A stretch of DNA of 64,000 bases from Novosphingobium jiangmenense. GTDB taxonomy: Bacteria; Pseudomonadota; Alphaproteobacteria; Sphingomonadales; Sphingomonadaceae. The stretch is taken from assembly GCF_015694345.1 (NCBI RefSeq), contig NZ_JADQDC010000002.1:248001-312000 (forward strand), written 5' to 3'. The notes under the pieces are model-generated. The model worked only from the letters and a program-made list of their open reading frames with translations. It did no database searches and was not told the DNA's origin. Every line of letters begins with the position of its first letter. Position 1 is the stretch's first letter. A program made the translations under genes and the position numbers. Positions 45,100 to 52,788 of the stretch are shown in pieces.

Positions 45100-45879
45100 T
45101 CAACCGTCTGCCTGTTGCAGAGGATCGGCCTTTTTCGCCCGGAAATCAAACCGTATCCGCACCCACTCGCCGATCTGCGGCTTCCCGTTCACCCTTGGCG
45201 GGCGCACCAGGAATTGCCAGCTCGCCTGCCGGATCGCGCGCGCAAGGCCTGACCCCGGCGGACTTTCGCCAAGCTCCTGACAATCCTCGACGTGATACTT
45301 GTCGATGGTCTTGCACGCGATCATCGCCCAGTCGCCCTGCATCCGGCGCTGCGGCAGGTAGGGGCCGATCTCGGCATCGGTCGGTTCGCGATACCATTGC
45401 GCAGCATAGAGCCTCACCCCGCCCGGTCCCTGCCCGACGCTGGCGGAATCGCCCGGAGCGCCTGCACTCGCCTGCTGCCCACCGCCGGAATCCGCGCGCT
45501 TCATCCTGCTGATGTCTGTCGCCCGGTAATCGTTGCGCGAAAGTTCGATGAAACCCTCGGGCCATTCCACCTTGCCCGGCACCGGAACCGGCGGCGGCGC
45601 ATTCACCGGCTGGGCGGCGGCCGCCACCGCCTTCTGCGCCTGCTTCTGTTGCTTCTGCTCCTGCTTCTCGGCCTTCTTCTTGTCCTGACCGTCCGCCGAA
45701 AGGTCGATCGCCGTCAGGTGCGAACCCTTGCCGTCTCCGAACCCGGTAACGGCGCCCATCCGCCACATGATCAGGAACACCAGCAAGGTCGTGACTGCGG
45801 CCACGGCCATCGCCCCCGCCCGCTCGCGCGGGGAGGCCTGATAGCCCTGCTTTGCCAGAAGATTGCGCGACGCGACCAT
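45100..45879 (-). CDS. single-pass membrane protein with coiled-coil and TonB-like end
   Basis: Unnamed 259-residue protein. One transmembrane helix (about 24-42, AVAAVTTLLVFLIMW) is followed by a Lys/Gln coiled-coil (DKKKAEKQEQKQQKQAQK) and a Pro-rich linker. The C-terminal domain ends WQFLVRPPRVNGKPQIGEWV with a final aromatic beta strand. This layout (anchor, stiff linker, C-terminal domain) resembles TonB-type proteins, but the match is loose and inferred. ATG 45879 is chosen; an upstream start is less supported. It is divergent from moxR. Confidence 0.6.
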   Translation of the reverse strand: MVASRNLLAKQGYQASPRERAGAMAVAAVTTLLVFLIMWRMGAVTGFGDGKGSHLTAIDLSADGQDKKKAEKQEQKQQKQAQKAVAAAAQPVNAPPPVPVPGKVEWPEGFIELSRNDYRATDISRMKRADSGGGQQASAGAPGDSASVGQGPGGVRLYAAQWYREPTDAEIGPYLPQRRMQGDWAMIACKTIDKYHVEDCQELGESPPGSGLARAIRQASWQFLVRPPRVNGKPQIGEWVRIRFDFRAKKADPLQQADG

Positions 45880-46085
45880 TGCGCGCCTCGCTACACGCCC
45901 CGAATTGCGGCGGCAATCGGCAAGACCGCCGGTGAGCGTGCGGCGACAATTTGACACTTGTTTAAGGTGACGCCAGCGTCAGATAAACAGCCTGTTCCTG
46001 ACACCTCCGTCATCTACCGGCACCAAAACTGACACAAGGTTCAGGAAAGCATCCCCCCTTGCGCAGAGCGGCGGGCCGCCTTATC

Positions 46086-46105
46086 GCTTAACCGAACGAT
46101 TAAGC
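46086..46105 (+). promoter_or_regulatory. candidate 20-bp palindromic operator (moxR)
   Basis: GCTTAACCG-AA-CGATTAAGC has 9-base arms with one mismatch. It lies 15 bases before the moxR ATG. Its sequence and position match the palindrome before the racemase gene (3932-3951) and resemble the one before the VWA gene (48365-48384). Confidence 0.5.
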
Positions 46106-46120
46106 ACACAGGAACCGCCG

Positions 46121-46966
46121 ATGCGCTTTGAAGGCACCAGCAACTACGTCGCTACCGAAGATCTCAAGGTCGCCGTCAACGCAGCCGTGCTGCTGCGCCG
46201 TCCGCTGCTGGTCAAGGGAGAACCCGGCACCGGCAAGACCGTGCTTGCCCATGAAATCGCCAAGGCGGTGAACGCGCCGCTCATCGAATGGAACGTGAAA
46301 TCCACGACCAAGGCGCAGCAAGGCCTTTACGAGTACGACGCCGTCGCCCGCCTGCGCGATGGCCAGCTTGGCGACGAGCGCGTCCATGACATCAGCAACT
46401 ACATCAAGAAGGGCAAGCTGTGGGAAGCGTTCACCGCGCCCAAGCTCCCCGTCCTGCTGATCGACGAGATCGACAAGGCCGACATCGAGTTCCCGAACGA
46501 CCTCCTGCAGGAACTCGATCGCATGAGCTTCGACGTCTACGAGACGCAGGAGCGCATCGAGGCCAAGGAACGCCCGATCGTCGTCATCACCTCGAACAAC
46601 GAGAAGGAACTGCCCGACGCCTTCCTGCGCCGTTGCTTCTTCCACTACATCAAGTTCCCCGATCGCGAGACGATGCAGGCGATCATCGACGTCCACTTCC
46701 CCGGCATCCAGAAGACGCTGGTCAGCAAGGCGATGGAAGTGTTCTACGAAATCCGCGAAGTGCCCGGCCTCAAGAAGAAGCCCAGCACTTCCGAACTGCT
46801 CGACTGGCTCAAGCTCTTGCTCAACGAGGACATGCCCTTGGACGTCCTCCAGAACCGCGACCCGACCAAGGCGATCCCGCCCCTGCACGGTGCCCTGCTC
46901 AAGAACGAGCAGGACATCATGCTGTTCGAACGCCTCGCCTTCATGTCGCGCCGGCCGGGGAACTGA
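46121..46966 (+). CDS. MoxR-family AAA+ ATPase
   Basis: AAA+ chaperone-like ATPase of 281 residues, of the type that works with a VWA-domain partner to mature or insert cofactors in enzymes (CoxD/NorQ/MoxR group). It has Walker A GEPGTGKTVLA, Walker B LLIDEIDKADIE, the sensor-1 ITSNNEKELPDAFLRRC, and a helical lid. The VWA partner lies 1.4 kb downstream (48401), but two glutathione-type genes stand between them. A candidate operator shared with that partner precedes it. Confidence 0.9.
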   Translation: MRFEGTSNYVATEDLKVAVNAAVLLRRPLLVKGEPGTGKTVLAHEIAKAVNAPLIEWNVKSTTKAQQGLYEYDAVARLRDGQLGDERVHDISNYIKKGKLWEAFTAPKLPVLLIDEIDKADIEFPNDLLQELDRMSFDVYETQERIEAKERPIVVITSNNEKELPDAFLRRCFFHYIKFPDRETMQAIIDVHFPGIQKTLVSKAMEVFYEIREVPGLKKKPSTSELLDWLKLLLNEDMPLDVLQNRDPTKAIPPLHGALLKNEQDIMLFERLAFMSRRPGN

Positions 46967-46974
46967 TCCTGATA

Positions 46975-47000
46975 CGTCCCCACCGTTGCCGGTGGGGACG
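46975..47000. terminator. hairpin between convergent moxR and GST genes
   Basis: CGTCCCCACC pairs perfectly with GGTGGGGACG around a six-base loop, between the moxR and GST stop codons. No T-run is present. Confidence 0.5.
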
Positions 47001-47008
47001 CCACAAGA

Positions 47009-47752
47009 TCAATCGCGCCGTCCGAGCTGCTCCAGCTCGACTTGCTCGAACATCTGCTGAACTGCCGGCCGCGCCTTGATCTGCTCGATCCAGCGCACCA
47101 GGTGCGGCGTGTCCTGCTTGTTGACCAGCTCGGCAAAACCGAACTGCATGCCGTTGGCGATGGCGAAGTTGCAGATGTCGGCCAGCGTGTATTGCCCCGG
47201 CACCAGCCATTCGTGATCGGCAAGATGGTCGTCCAGCTTGCGTACCGAATAGCTGATCTTGCGCATTTCCTCGTCGAGCATGTCCTGCGGGAAGCCTTCG
47301 CGCGCTCGCCGCCACTTCACCTGCTGCTCCACGACCGGAATCGCCTTCACCTTCTCCTCGAACTCGGCATCGCTCAGGCCCTTGACCATGTTGCCGACAT
47401 AGCGGTGCCAGCCGATCGTCGAGACGCACCAGCAGAAGTACTCGTCGACCCACTTCGTCCAGATCCGCATTTGCGCGCGGCCAAAGCTGTCTGCAGGCCG
47501 TAGCGAGACTTCGGTCGGATACTCGTCCTCAAGGTACTCGCAGATCACCGTCGACTCGGTGACGACCTTGTCGCCATCGACAAGTGCCGGCACCTGCCCG
47601 CGCGGATTGATCGCCTTGAACCAGTCGGTGTGGTGCTCGAACTTGGCGGGATCGAGCCGATGCTTCTCGACATCGAGGCCCTTTTCGAACACCGTCAGCA
47701 ACGGCTTCATCGAATTGGCGGCGGGTCCGAAACTGTAGAGCTTGAGCGTCAT
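47009..47752 (-). CDS. glutathione S-transferase-like protein
   Basis: Cytoplasmic GST-fold protein of 247 residues. The thioredoxin-like N-terminal domain (1-80) has LKLYSFGPAANSMKPLL, INPRGQVPALVDGDKVVTES, with the cis-Pro and the ES motif that binds glutathione's gamma-glutamyl group. The helical C-terminal domain ends QMFEQVELEQL. The substrate is unknown. ATG 47752 has AGAGGAT before it. It is divergent from the GFA gene across an AT-rich palindrome. Confidence 0.87.
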   Translation of the reverse strand: MTLKLYSFGPAANSMKPLLTVFEKGLDVEKHRLDPAKFEHHTDWFKAINPRGQVPALVDGDKVVTESTVICEYLEDEYPTEVSLRPADSFGRAQMRIWTKWVDEYFCWCVSTIGWHRYVGNMVKGLSDAEFEEKVKAIPVVEQQVKWRRAREGFPQDMLDEEMRKISYSVRKLDDHLADHEWLVPGQYTLADICNFAIANGMQFGFAELVNKQDTPHLVRWIEQIKARPAVQQMFEQVELEQLGRRD

Positions 47753-47787
47753 GGCGTTATCCTCTCCGAATGGACCCACCATAAACA

Positions 47788-47808
47788 ATTGTATGTAACA
47801 CTAACAAT
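47788..47808. promoter_or_regulatory. AT-rich imperfect palindrome between GST and GFA genes
   Basis: ATTGTATGTAACACTAACAA plus a final T is a 21-base imperfect palindrome with ATTGT/ACAAT ends. It is a clear AT-rich island in GC-rich DNA, within the 92-base gap between divergent glutathione-related genes, and could be a TetR- or MarR-type operator. Confidence 0.4.
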
Positions 47809-47844
47809 ACCCAATCGCCGAAAGACGCAAAGGAAGCTTGTCCC

Positions 47845-48264
47845 ATGCCCTACTCCGGCCAGTGCGCTTGCGGGTCCGTCCGCCTCGAAATCACCGGCGA
47901 GCCCATCGCCACGCGCCAGTGCTGGTGCCGCCAATGCCAGCAGATCGCGACCGGCGGCCCGACCAACAATGCCATCTTCCGGGCCGATGACGTGTCGATC
48001 TCCGGCGAACTGGCCCACAACGCCTGGCCCGCTGCCAGCGGCAACACGCTGACCTTCCACTTCTGCCCGTCCTGCGGCACGCAGATCTTCGGGCAAAGCT
48101 CGGCACGCCTGCATCTCAAGACAGTCCGCTTCGGCGCTCTCGATGCAGGCCATGGCCTGAAGCCCGAAGTGGTGATCTGGACCGACGATGCGCCCGCGTG
48201 GGCCGTGATCGATCCGGCACTGGAAAGCTGGCCGCAACAGCCCCCCGCGCCGCCGACGAACTGA
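47845..48264 (+). CDS. GFA-family (glutathione-dependent formaldehyde-activating-like) protein
   Basis: Small zinc protein of 139 residues. It shows the full cysteine set of the family: CACGS, CWCRQCQ and CPSCGTQIF, which bind zinc (the Mss4-like fold). Founding members were thought to help glutathione react with formaldehyde, but the true function in most bacteria is unclear. ATG 47845. It is divergent from a GST-like gene, which supports a glutathione link. Confidence 0.85.
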   Translation: MPYSGQCACGSVRLEITGEPIATRQCWCRQCQQIATGGPTNNAIFRADDVSISGELAHNAWPAASGNTLTFHFCPSCGTQIFGQSSARLHLKTVRFGALDAGHGLKPEVVIWTDDAPAWAVIDPALESWPQQPPAPPTN

Positions 48265-48364
48265 GCCAAGAGGCCGGCTGGGCACTTGCCTCCCTGCCAA
48301 GTTCGGCGCGTGTTGTCCGTTGCTGCACAGGTCAAAAGCAGGCCTTGCCCATCGCTCCCGCACC

Positions 48365-48384
48365 GCTTAATCATCCGGTTAAGT
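48365..48384 (+). promoter_or_regulatory. candidate palindromic operator (VWA gene)
   Basis: GCTTAATCA-TC-CGGTTAAGT is an imperfect 20-bp palindrome 16 bases before the GTG of the VWA gene. Spacing and the TTAA-N8-TTAA core match the moxR element, and it is weaker than the other two. Confidence 0.38.
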
Positions 48385-48400
48385 CAAAGGAGCGGCTCCG

Positions 48401-49582
48401 GTGTTTTTCAATTTCGTCGACGAACTGCGCGCCGCTGGTATTCCGGCCAGCTTCAAGGAGCACCTCGTGCTGCTCGAGGCGCTGGAAAAGGACGTGATCG
48501 AGCAGACGCCGGAAGCCTTCTACTACCTCAGCCGCGCCACCTTCGTGAAGGACGAAGGCCTGCTGGACCGCTTCGACCAGGTGTTCAACAAGGTCTTCAA
48601 GGGCCTGCTCACCGACTATGGCCAGCGTCCGGTCGACATCCCCGAGGACTGGCTAAAGGCCGTCGCCGAGAAGTTCCTGTCCGAAGAAGAGATGGAAAAG
48701 ATCAAGTCCCTCGGTTCGTGGGAGGAGATCATGGAGACGCTCAAGAAGCGTCTCGAGGAGCAGGAAAAGCGTCACCAAGGCGGCAACAAGTGGATCGGCA
48801 CTGGCGGCACCAGCCCGTTCGGCAATTCCGGCTACAACCCCGAAGGCGTCCGCATCGGCGGCGAAAGCAAGCACAAGCGCGCAGTAAAGGTCTGGGAAAA
48901 GCGCGAATTCGCCAATCTCGACAACACCCGCGAACTCGGCACCCGCAACATCAAGATTGCGCTGCGCCGCCTGCGCCGTTTTGCCCGTGAAGGCGCGGCC
49001 GACGAACTCGATCTCGACGGCACCATCGAAGGCACTGCGCGGCAGGGCTGGCTCGACATCCGGATGCGCCCGGAAAAGCGCAATGCGGTCAAGCTCCTGC
49101 TGTTCCTCGATGTCGGCGGATCGATGGACCCGTTCATCAAGCTGGTCGAGGAACTGTTCAGCGCCGCCACCGCGGAATTCAAGAACATGGAGTTCTTCTA
49201 CTTCCACAACTGCCTCTACGAAGGCGTGTGGAAGGACAACAAGCGCCGCTGGTCGGACCGCACCAAGACTTGGGACATCCTCCACAAGTTCGGCCACGAT
49301 TACAAAGTGATATTCGTCGGCGACGCGGCGATGAGCCCCTACGAGATCAGCCATCCCGGCGGTAGCGTCGAACACTTCAACGAGGAAGCGGGCGCGGTGT
49401 GGATGCATCGCGTGGCGCAGACCTACCCGGCCACCGTCTGGCTCAATCCCGTGCCGGAAAAGCAGTGGACCTATTCCCAGTCCACCAAGATGATCAAGGA
49501 CCTGATCGGCGGCAGCATGTACCCCCTGACTCTCGAGGGACTCGACGGGGCCATGCGCGAACTCACCCGCAAGAAACACTGA
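48401..49582 (+). CDS. VWA-domain CoxE-like protein (MoxR partner)
   Basis: Protein of 393 residues with a C-terminal von Willebrand A domain. The MIDAS metal site begins LLFLDVGGSMDPFIKLVEEL (DxGxS), after a long N-terminal helical part (about 1-215) with a Gly/Asn-rich stretch near 125-150. Such proteins pair with MoxR ATPases to activate or load cofactors in metalloenzymes, as CoxD/CoxE do. The start is GTG at 48401 with AAAGGAG eight bases upstream. It is followed by a crotonase-like gene. Confidence 0.87.
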   Translation: MFFNFVDELRAAGIPASFKEHLVLLEALEKDVIEQTPEAFYYLSRATFVKDEGLLDRFDQVFNKVFKGLLTDYGQRPVDIPEDWLKAVAEKFLSEEEMEKIKSLGSWEEIMETLKKRLEEQEKRHQGGNKWIGTGGTSPFGNSGYNPEGVRIGGESKHKRAVKVWEKREFANLDNTRELGTRNIKIALRRLRRFAREGAADELDLDGTIEGTARQGWLDIRMRPEKRNAVKLLLFLDVGGSMDPFIKLVEELFSAATAEFKNMEFFYFHNCLYEGVWKDNKRRWSDRTKTWDILHKFGHDYKVIFVGDAAMSPYEISHPGGSVEHFNEEAGAVWMHRVAQTYPATVWLNPVPEKQWTYSQSTKMIKDLIGGSMYPLTLEGLDGAMRELTRKKH

Positions 49583-49599
49583 ACTCCCGGAGGCAAGAG

Positions 49600-50379
49600 T
49601 TGAGCGAAGCGATCCTCTCGACACGCACGGCGGAGGGTCGCCATGACCTCGTGCTCAACCGCCCCGACAAGTTCAATGCCTTGTCCGAATCCGTCCTCGC
49701 CGCACTGAAGGCGGAGCTCTCCCACATCGCCGCAGACGATGGCGCGCGCGTCGTCGTCATCTCCGGCGCAGGCAAGGCGTTCTGCGCAGGACATGACCTA
49801 GCCGAGATGCAGGCCGACCGCCGCCTCGATGCGTATCGCCAGCTCTTCGCCGCCTGTACCGAAGTCATGGAAGCGATCACCGCGCTGCCTGTTCCGGTCA
49901 TCGCCCGCGTCCACGGCGTGGCTACGGCGGCAGGATGCCAGCTGGTTGGCGCGTGCGACTTGGCCGTCGCATCCGAAACCGCGCGCTTTGCCGTCTCGGG
50001 CATCAACGTCGGCCTGTTCTGTTCGACGCCAGCCGTCGCACTCAGCCGCAACGTGCCCGCCAAGCGTGCGTTCGAGATGCTGGTCACCGGCAAATTCATC
50101 GACGCCCGCACCGCCGCAGACTGGGGCCTCGTCAACACTGTAGCCGCCCCCGAGGACCTTGATGTTGCGGTCGACGATCTCGTGGCCACGATCGTCGCCA
50201 AGAACCCCGACGCCATCCGTCGCGGCAAGGCGCTGTTCCATGCCCAGCGCGAACGCCCGCGCCGTGAAGCCTACGACCTTGCCTGCGAAGTCATGGCGCA
50301 GAACATGATGGACGAGAACACCGACGAGGGCATAAACGCATTTCTTGAAAAGCGCCCGCCAGTCTGGCGCAAGAACTGA
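49600..50379 (+). CDS. enoyl-CoA hydratase/isomerase-like protein (ECHDC3 type)
   Basis: Crotonase-fold protein of 259 residues. The oxyanion-hole segment VVVISGAGKAFCAGHDL is intact. But the position of the first catalytic Glu of hydratases holds Gln (AAGCQLVGACDLAVAS), and the second region reads GINVGLFCSTPAVALSR. This matches the ECHDC3 subfamily, so true hydratase activity is doubtful. The start is TTG at 49600, with GGAGG six bases upstream, 17 bases after the VWA gene, so it is probably co-transcribed with it. Confidence 0.85.
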   Translation: MSEAILSTRTAEGRHDLVLNRPDKFNALSESVLAALKAELSHIAADDGARVVVISGAGKAFCAGHDLAEMQADRRLDAYRQLFAACTEVMEAITALPVPVIARVHGVATAAGCQLVGACDLAVASETARFAVSGINVGLFCSTPAVALSRNVPAKRAFEMLVTGKFIDARTAADWGLVNTVAAPEDLDVAVDDLVATIVAKNPDAIRRGKALFHAQRERPRREAYDLACEVMAQNMMDENTDEGINAFLEKRPPVWRKN

Positions 50380-50465
50380 CGGCAGAACTGTCCAGATCGT
50401 TGGCAATTTGTATTGTTCCCACCGGAAATCCCGTTACTCGTCGGCATGACTGAGGGGGATTTTCC

Positions 50466-52019
50466 ATGAAGCTGAAGAATACTCTGGCGTGCCTTGCTGC
50501 GGCCTCGCTGGTTCTGCAACCCGTGGCCGCGCTGGCAGCAGATGCCCCGCCTCCCCCGGCAACCGCCAAGGCCCCCGTCGGCCCTTCGGCCTTCGTACGT
50601 TGCGACGGCTTCCCCAACAAGGCCTCGACACTCGGGACCGTCGCCCGCCTCGTCGCCATTACCGCAGTGATCGGCCTGCTGCTGCCGCAACGCGAAGCCT
50701 ATGATCCGAAGAAGCGCGAAAATGGCGCGGATGGCGTGAAGGCCTGCGACGAAGCGCTGTCGGGTGCCGAACCGGCCAAGGACGGTGGTCGCCGCATCGA
50801 ACTGATCTTCGGCCGCGCGATCCACCGCATGGAGATGCAGGACTGGGACGGCGCAATCGCCGATATCAACTCGGTCAGCACCGACCAACCCGATCTCACC
50901 GCCACGCTTGCCTACAAGCAAAGCCTCGGCCTGACCGCGATCGAGCTGCGCGCCATGGCGCTGACCGGCAAGGGCGATTTCGCCGGTGCCCACGCCCTCG
51001 GCCTCGAACTGGCCAATCAGGCTCCCTTCGACATCAAGGCGCAATTGTCGTCGTTGCAGTATCTTGCCCTGGCGCGCTCTTACGGTCCCGCCGAGATGGT
51101 CGTCTACGATCAGGCCAGCCGCGCCTTCCCGCTCGCCCTGCTGGATCGTGCAGCGGCGCGCGCCGTCGATGGGCGGTTCCTCGAAGCGGCGTCCGACTAC
51201 AAGGCCTTCTCCGACCTCGTCGGCAGCATCCCCAAGGCGCGCGGCTATCCCTCGCTCGCGCGTTCGGCCATCGCCTATCGCCTCGGCGGGAATGCCACCG
51301 AGGGCGACAAGCTCCTCAAGCTCGCCCTCGCCGCCGCCGAAGCCGATGCCGCCCAAGGCAAGACCGATACCCCGGTCACCGCCGCCAACGAGGCGAACGA
51401 TCTCTACGCCATTCTCGTAGCGCTCGATTCAGGCCAGGCGATGCGGGCGCGCACACTCTTCTCTGCGCGCACGCGCTGGCCGACCATTTCTGCCGGTCTC
51501 GTGGCCGGGGTCGCAGCGAGGCTCGAGACGGTCGGCACCGCAGCAGAGCGCGCCAACACGCCGATCCCCACGGCCAAGGAAGTTCTTGCCGCCGATCAGG
51601 CCCGCGTCGCCGCGCAGATCAACAACACCGGCGATGACAACTCCGACCGGTTCGATACCTATCGCTGGGCCTTCGCCCAGACCGACTTCGGCAAGTTTGC
51701 GGCAAACGTCTGGAAGACCGACAAGTCGCGCTACGTGACCACGCCGAAGAAGGACATCGAGTACGGCGAATTCGTCGACACCTCCCGCAACGGCACCGGC
51801 ACGCCCGCAGGCTATGCCCTGCTGCTGCATCTGGCGCTGCTCACCAAGGCTCGCGGCCACAGCCATTTCATGATGATGCCGGCCCAGTCCACGGTCTATC
51901 GCGGCATGTTCCGCACCGGCACGCCGGGCGATGGCAAGGTCTTTGCCGAAATGGCCTACGATCCGGACAAGGTCATTGCCGCCCTCTCCCCGCTGATTCC
52001 GCAGCCTGTGAAGAAGTAA
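50466..52019 (+). CDS. secreted protein of unknown function, helical repeats
   Basis: No family recognised. The 517-residue protein has a signal peptide (MKLKNTLACLAAASLVLQPVAALA), then an Ala/Pro linker and a long alpha-helical region (about 110-330) with TPR-like packing. The C-terminal domain of about 150 residues has DNSDRFDTYRWAFAQTDFG and a His-rich segment GHSHFMMMPAQS. ATG 50466 is fixed by the GAGGGGG just upstream. It is followed after 106 bases by another secreted gene of unknown role. I cannot assign a process. Confidence 0.75.
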   Translation: MKLKNTLACLAAASLVLQPVAALAADAPPPPATAKAPVGPSAFVRCDGFPNKASTLGTVARLVAITAVIGLLLPQREAYDPKKRENGADGVKACDEALSGAEPAKDGGRRIELIFGRAIHRMEMQDWDGAIADINSVSTDQPDLTATLAYKQSLGLTAIELRAMALTGKGDFAGAHALGLELANQAPFDIKAQLSSLQYLALARSYGPAEMVVYDQASRAFPLALLDRAAARAVDGRFLEAASDYKAFSDLVGSIPKARGYPSLARSAIAYRLGGNATEGDKLLKLALAAAEADAAQGKTDTPVTAANEANDLYAILVALDSGQAMRARTLFSARTRWPTISAGLVAGVAARLETVGTAAERANTPIPTAKEVLAADQARVAAQINNTGDDNSDRFDTYRWAFAQTDFGKFAANVWKTDKSRYVTTPKKDIEYGEFVDTSRNGTGTPAGYALLLHLALLTKARGHSHFMMMPAQSTVYRGMFRTGTPGDGKVFAEMAYDPDKVIAALSPLIPQPVKK

Positions 52020-52125
52020 CGATCCCGGCCCCCAAAGCCTTAGCGCGCACAAAACGCGTATTGCCCATCGACGCCTGATCTCCATTCTCCGGCAAAACCC
52101 GAAACGGTTGCCGGAGACCTGGACG

Positions 52126-52716
52126 ATGAAGCGCCGCCTTGCTGCTGCCTGCCTGTGCCTGACCATCCTCGCTGCCGGTCCGGCTCCGGTCTCGGCGCAG
52201 GAGGTTGTGTCGGCAGCGAAGCCGCTGGTCGCTCCGGATTTCAGGGTCCCTGTCGAGACCATCGGCCCCGGCTTCAGGCTCGTCCCCCTCGGCCCCGATC
52301 TCGTGAAGATCGATTTCGAGGCCTACATGTCCTCGATCGAGCACCTGCAGCAGACCTTCACCCGCAGCACCGCCTGGCCGCATCCCGGCATCACCGACGC
52401 CGAAGCGATGGTCGACATGGAGACCGAGCAAGCCCGCTTCGCCCACCGCAAGTCGTTCGCCTATGCGGTCCTCACGCCCGACGGCAAGCGCGAGCGCGGC
52501 TGCGTCTATGTCCAGCCCAGCCCGGTCCCCGGCTACGGCGCGGTAGTGCGGATGTGGGTGACGAAGGCGGAATACGACGCCGGTTTCGATGCGCAGCTGC
52601 AGGCGTGGGTCATGCAGTGGATGACAAAGGACTGGCCCTTCGCGAAAGTCGCCTATCCCGGCCGCACGATCAGCTGGGATCATTGGGACGCGCTGGTTCC
52701 TCGCAAGGCACAATAG
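52126..52716 (+). CDS. secreted protein with GNAT-like pattern
   Basis: Protein of 196 residues. It has a signal peptide (MKRRLAAACLCLTILAAGPA, cleavage near residue 25), then a region reminiscent of the GNAT acetyltransferase fold: SFAYAVLTPDGKRERGCVYV, then VVRMWVTKAEYDAGFD and a closing helix with WMTKDWPFAKVAYPGR. GNAT enzymes need cytoplasmic acetyl-CoA, so a secreted copy would be odd; the resemblance may be structural only. ATG 52126. It follows the 517-residue secreted protein on the same strand. Confidence 0.68.
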   Translation: MKRRLAAACLCLTILAAGPAPVSAQEVVSAAKPLVAPDFRVPVETIGPGFRLVPLGPDLVKIDFEAYMSSIEHLQQTFTRSTAWPHPGITDAEAMVDMETEQARFAHRKSFAYAVLTPDGKRERGCVYVQPSPVPGYGAVVRMWVTKAEYDAGFDAQLQAWVMQWMTKDWPFAKVAYPGRTISWDHWDALVPRKAQ

Positions 52717-52788
52717 CCCATCCGCCAAATCCTTGACTCCCTCAAAGCATCTGCCAGCCTTCGCCCGGATCGATCAGCGGGGGTGATC

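Noticed and set aside
46086..46105. CtrA binding site (TTAA-N7-TTAA)
   Set aside because: The spacer is 8, not 7, and the element is a palindrome, whereas CtrA sites are direct half-sites. A relaxed site cannot be excluded.
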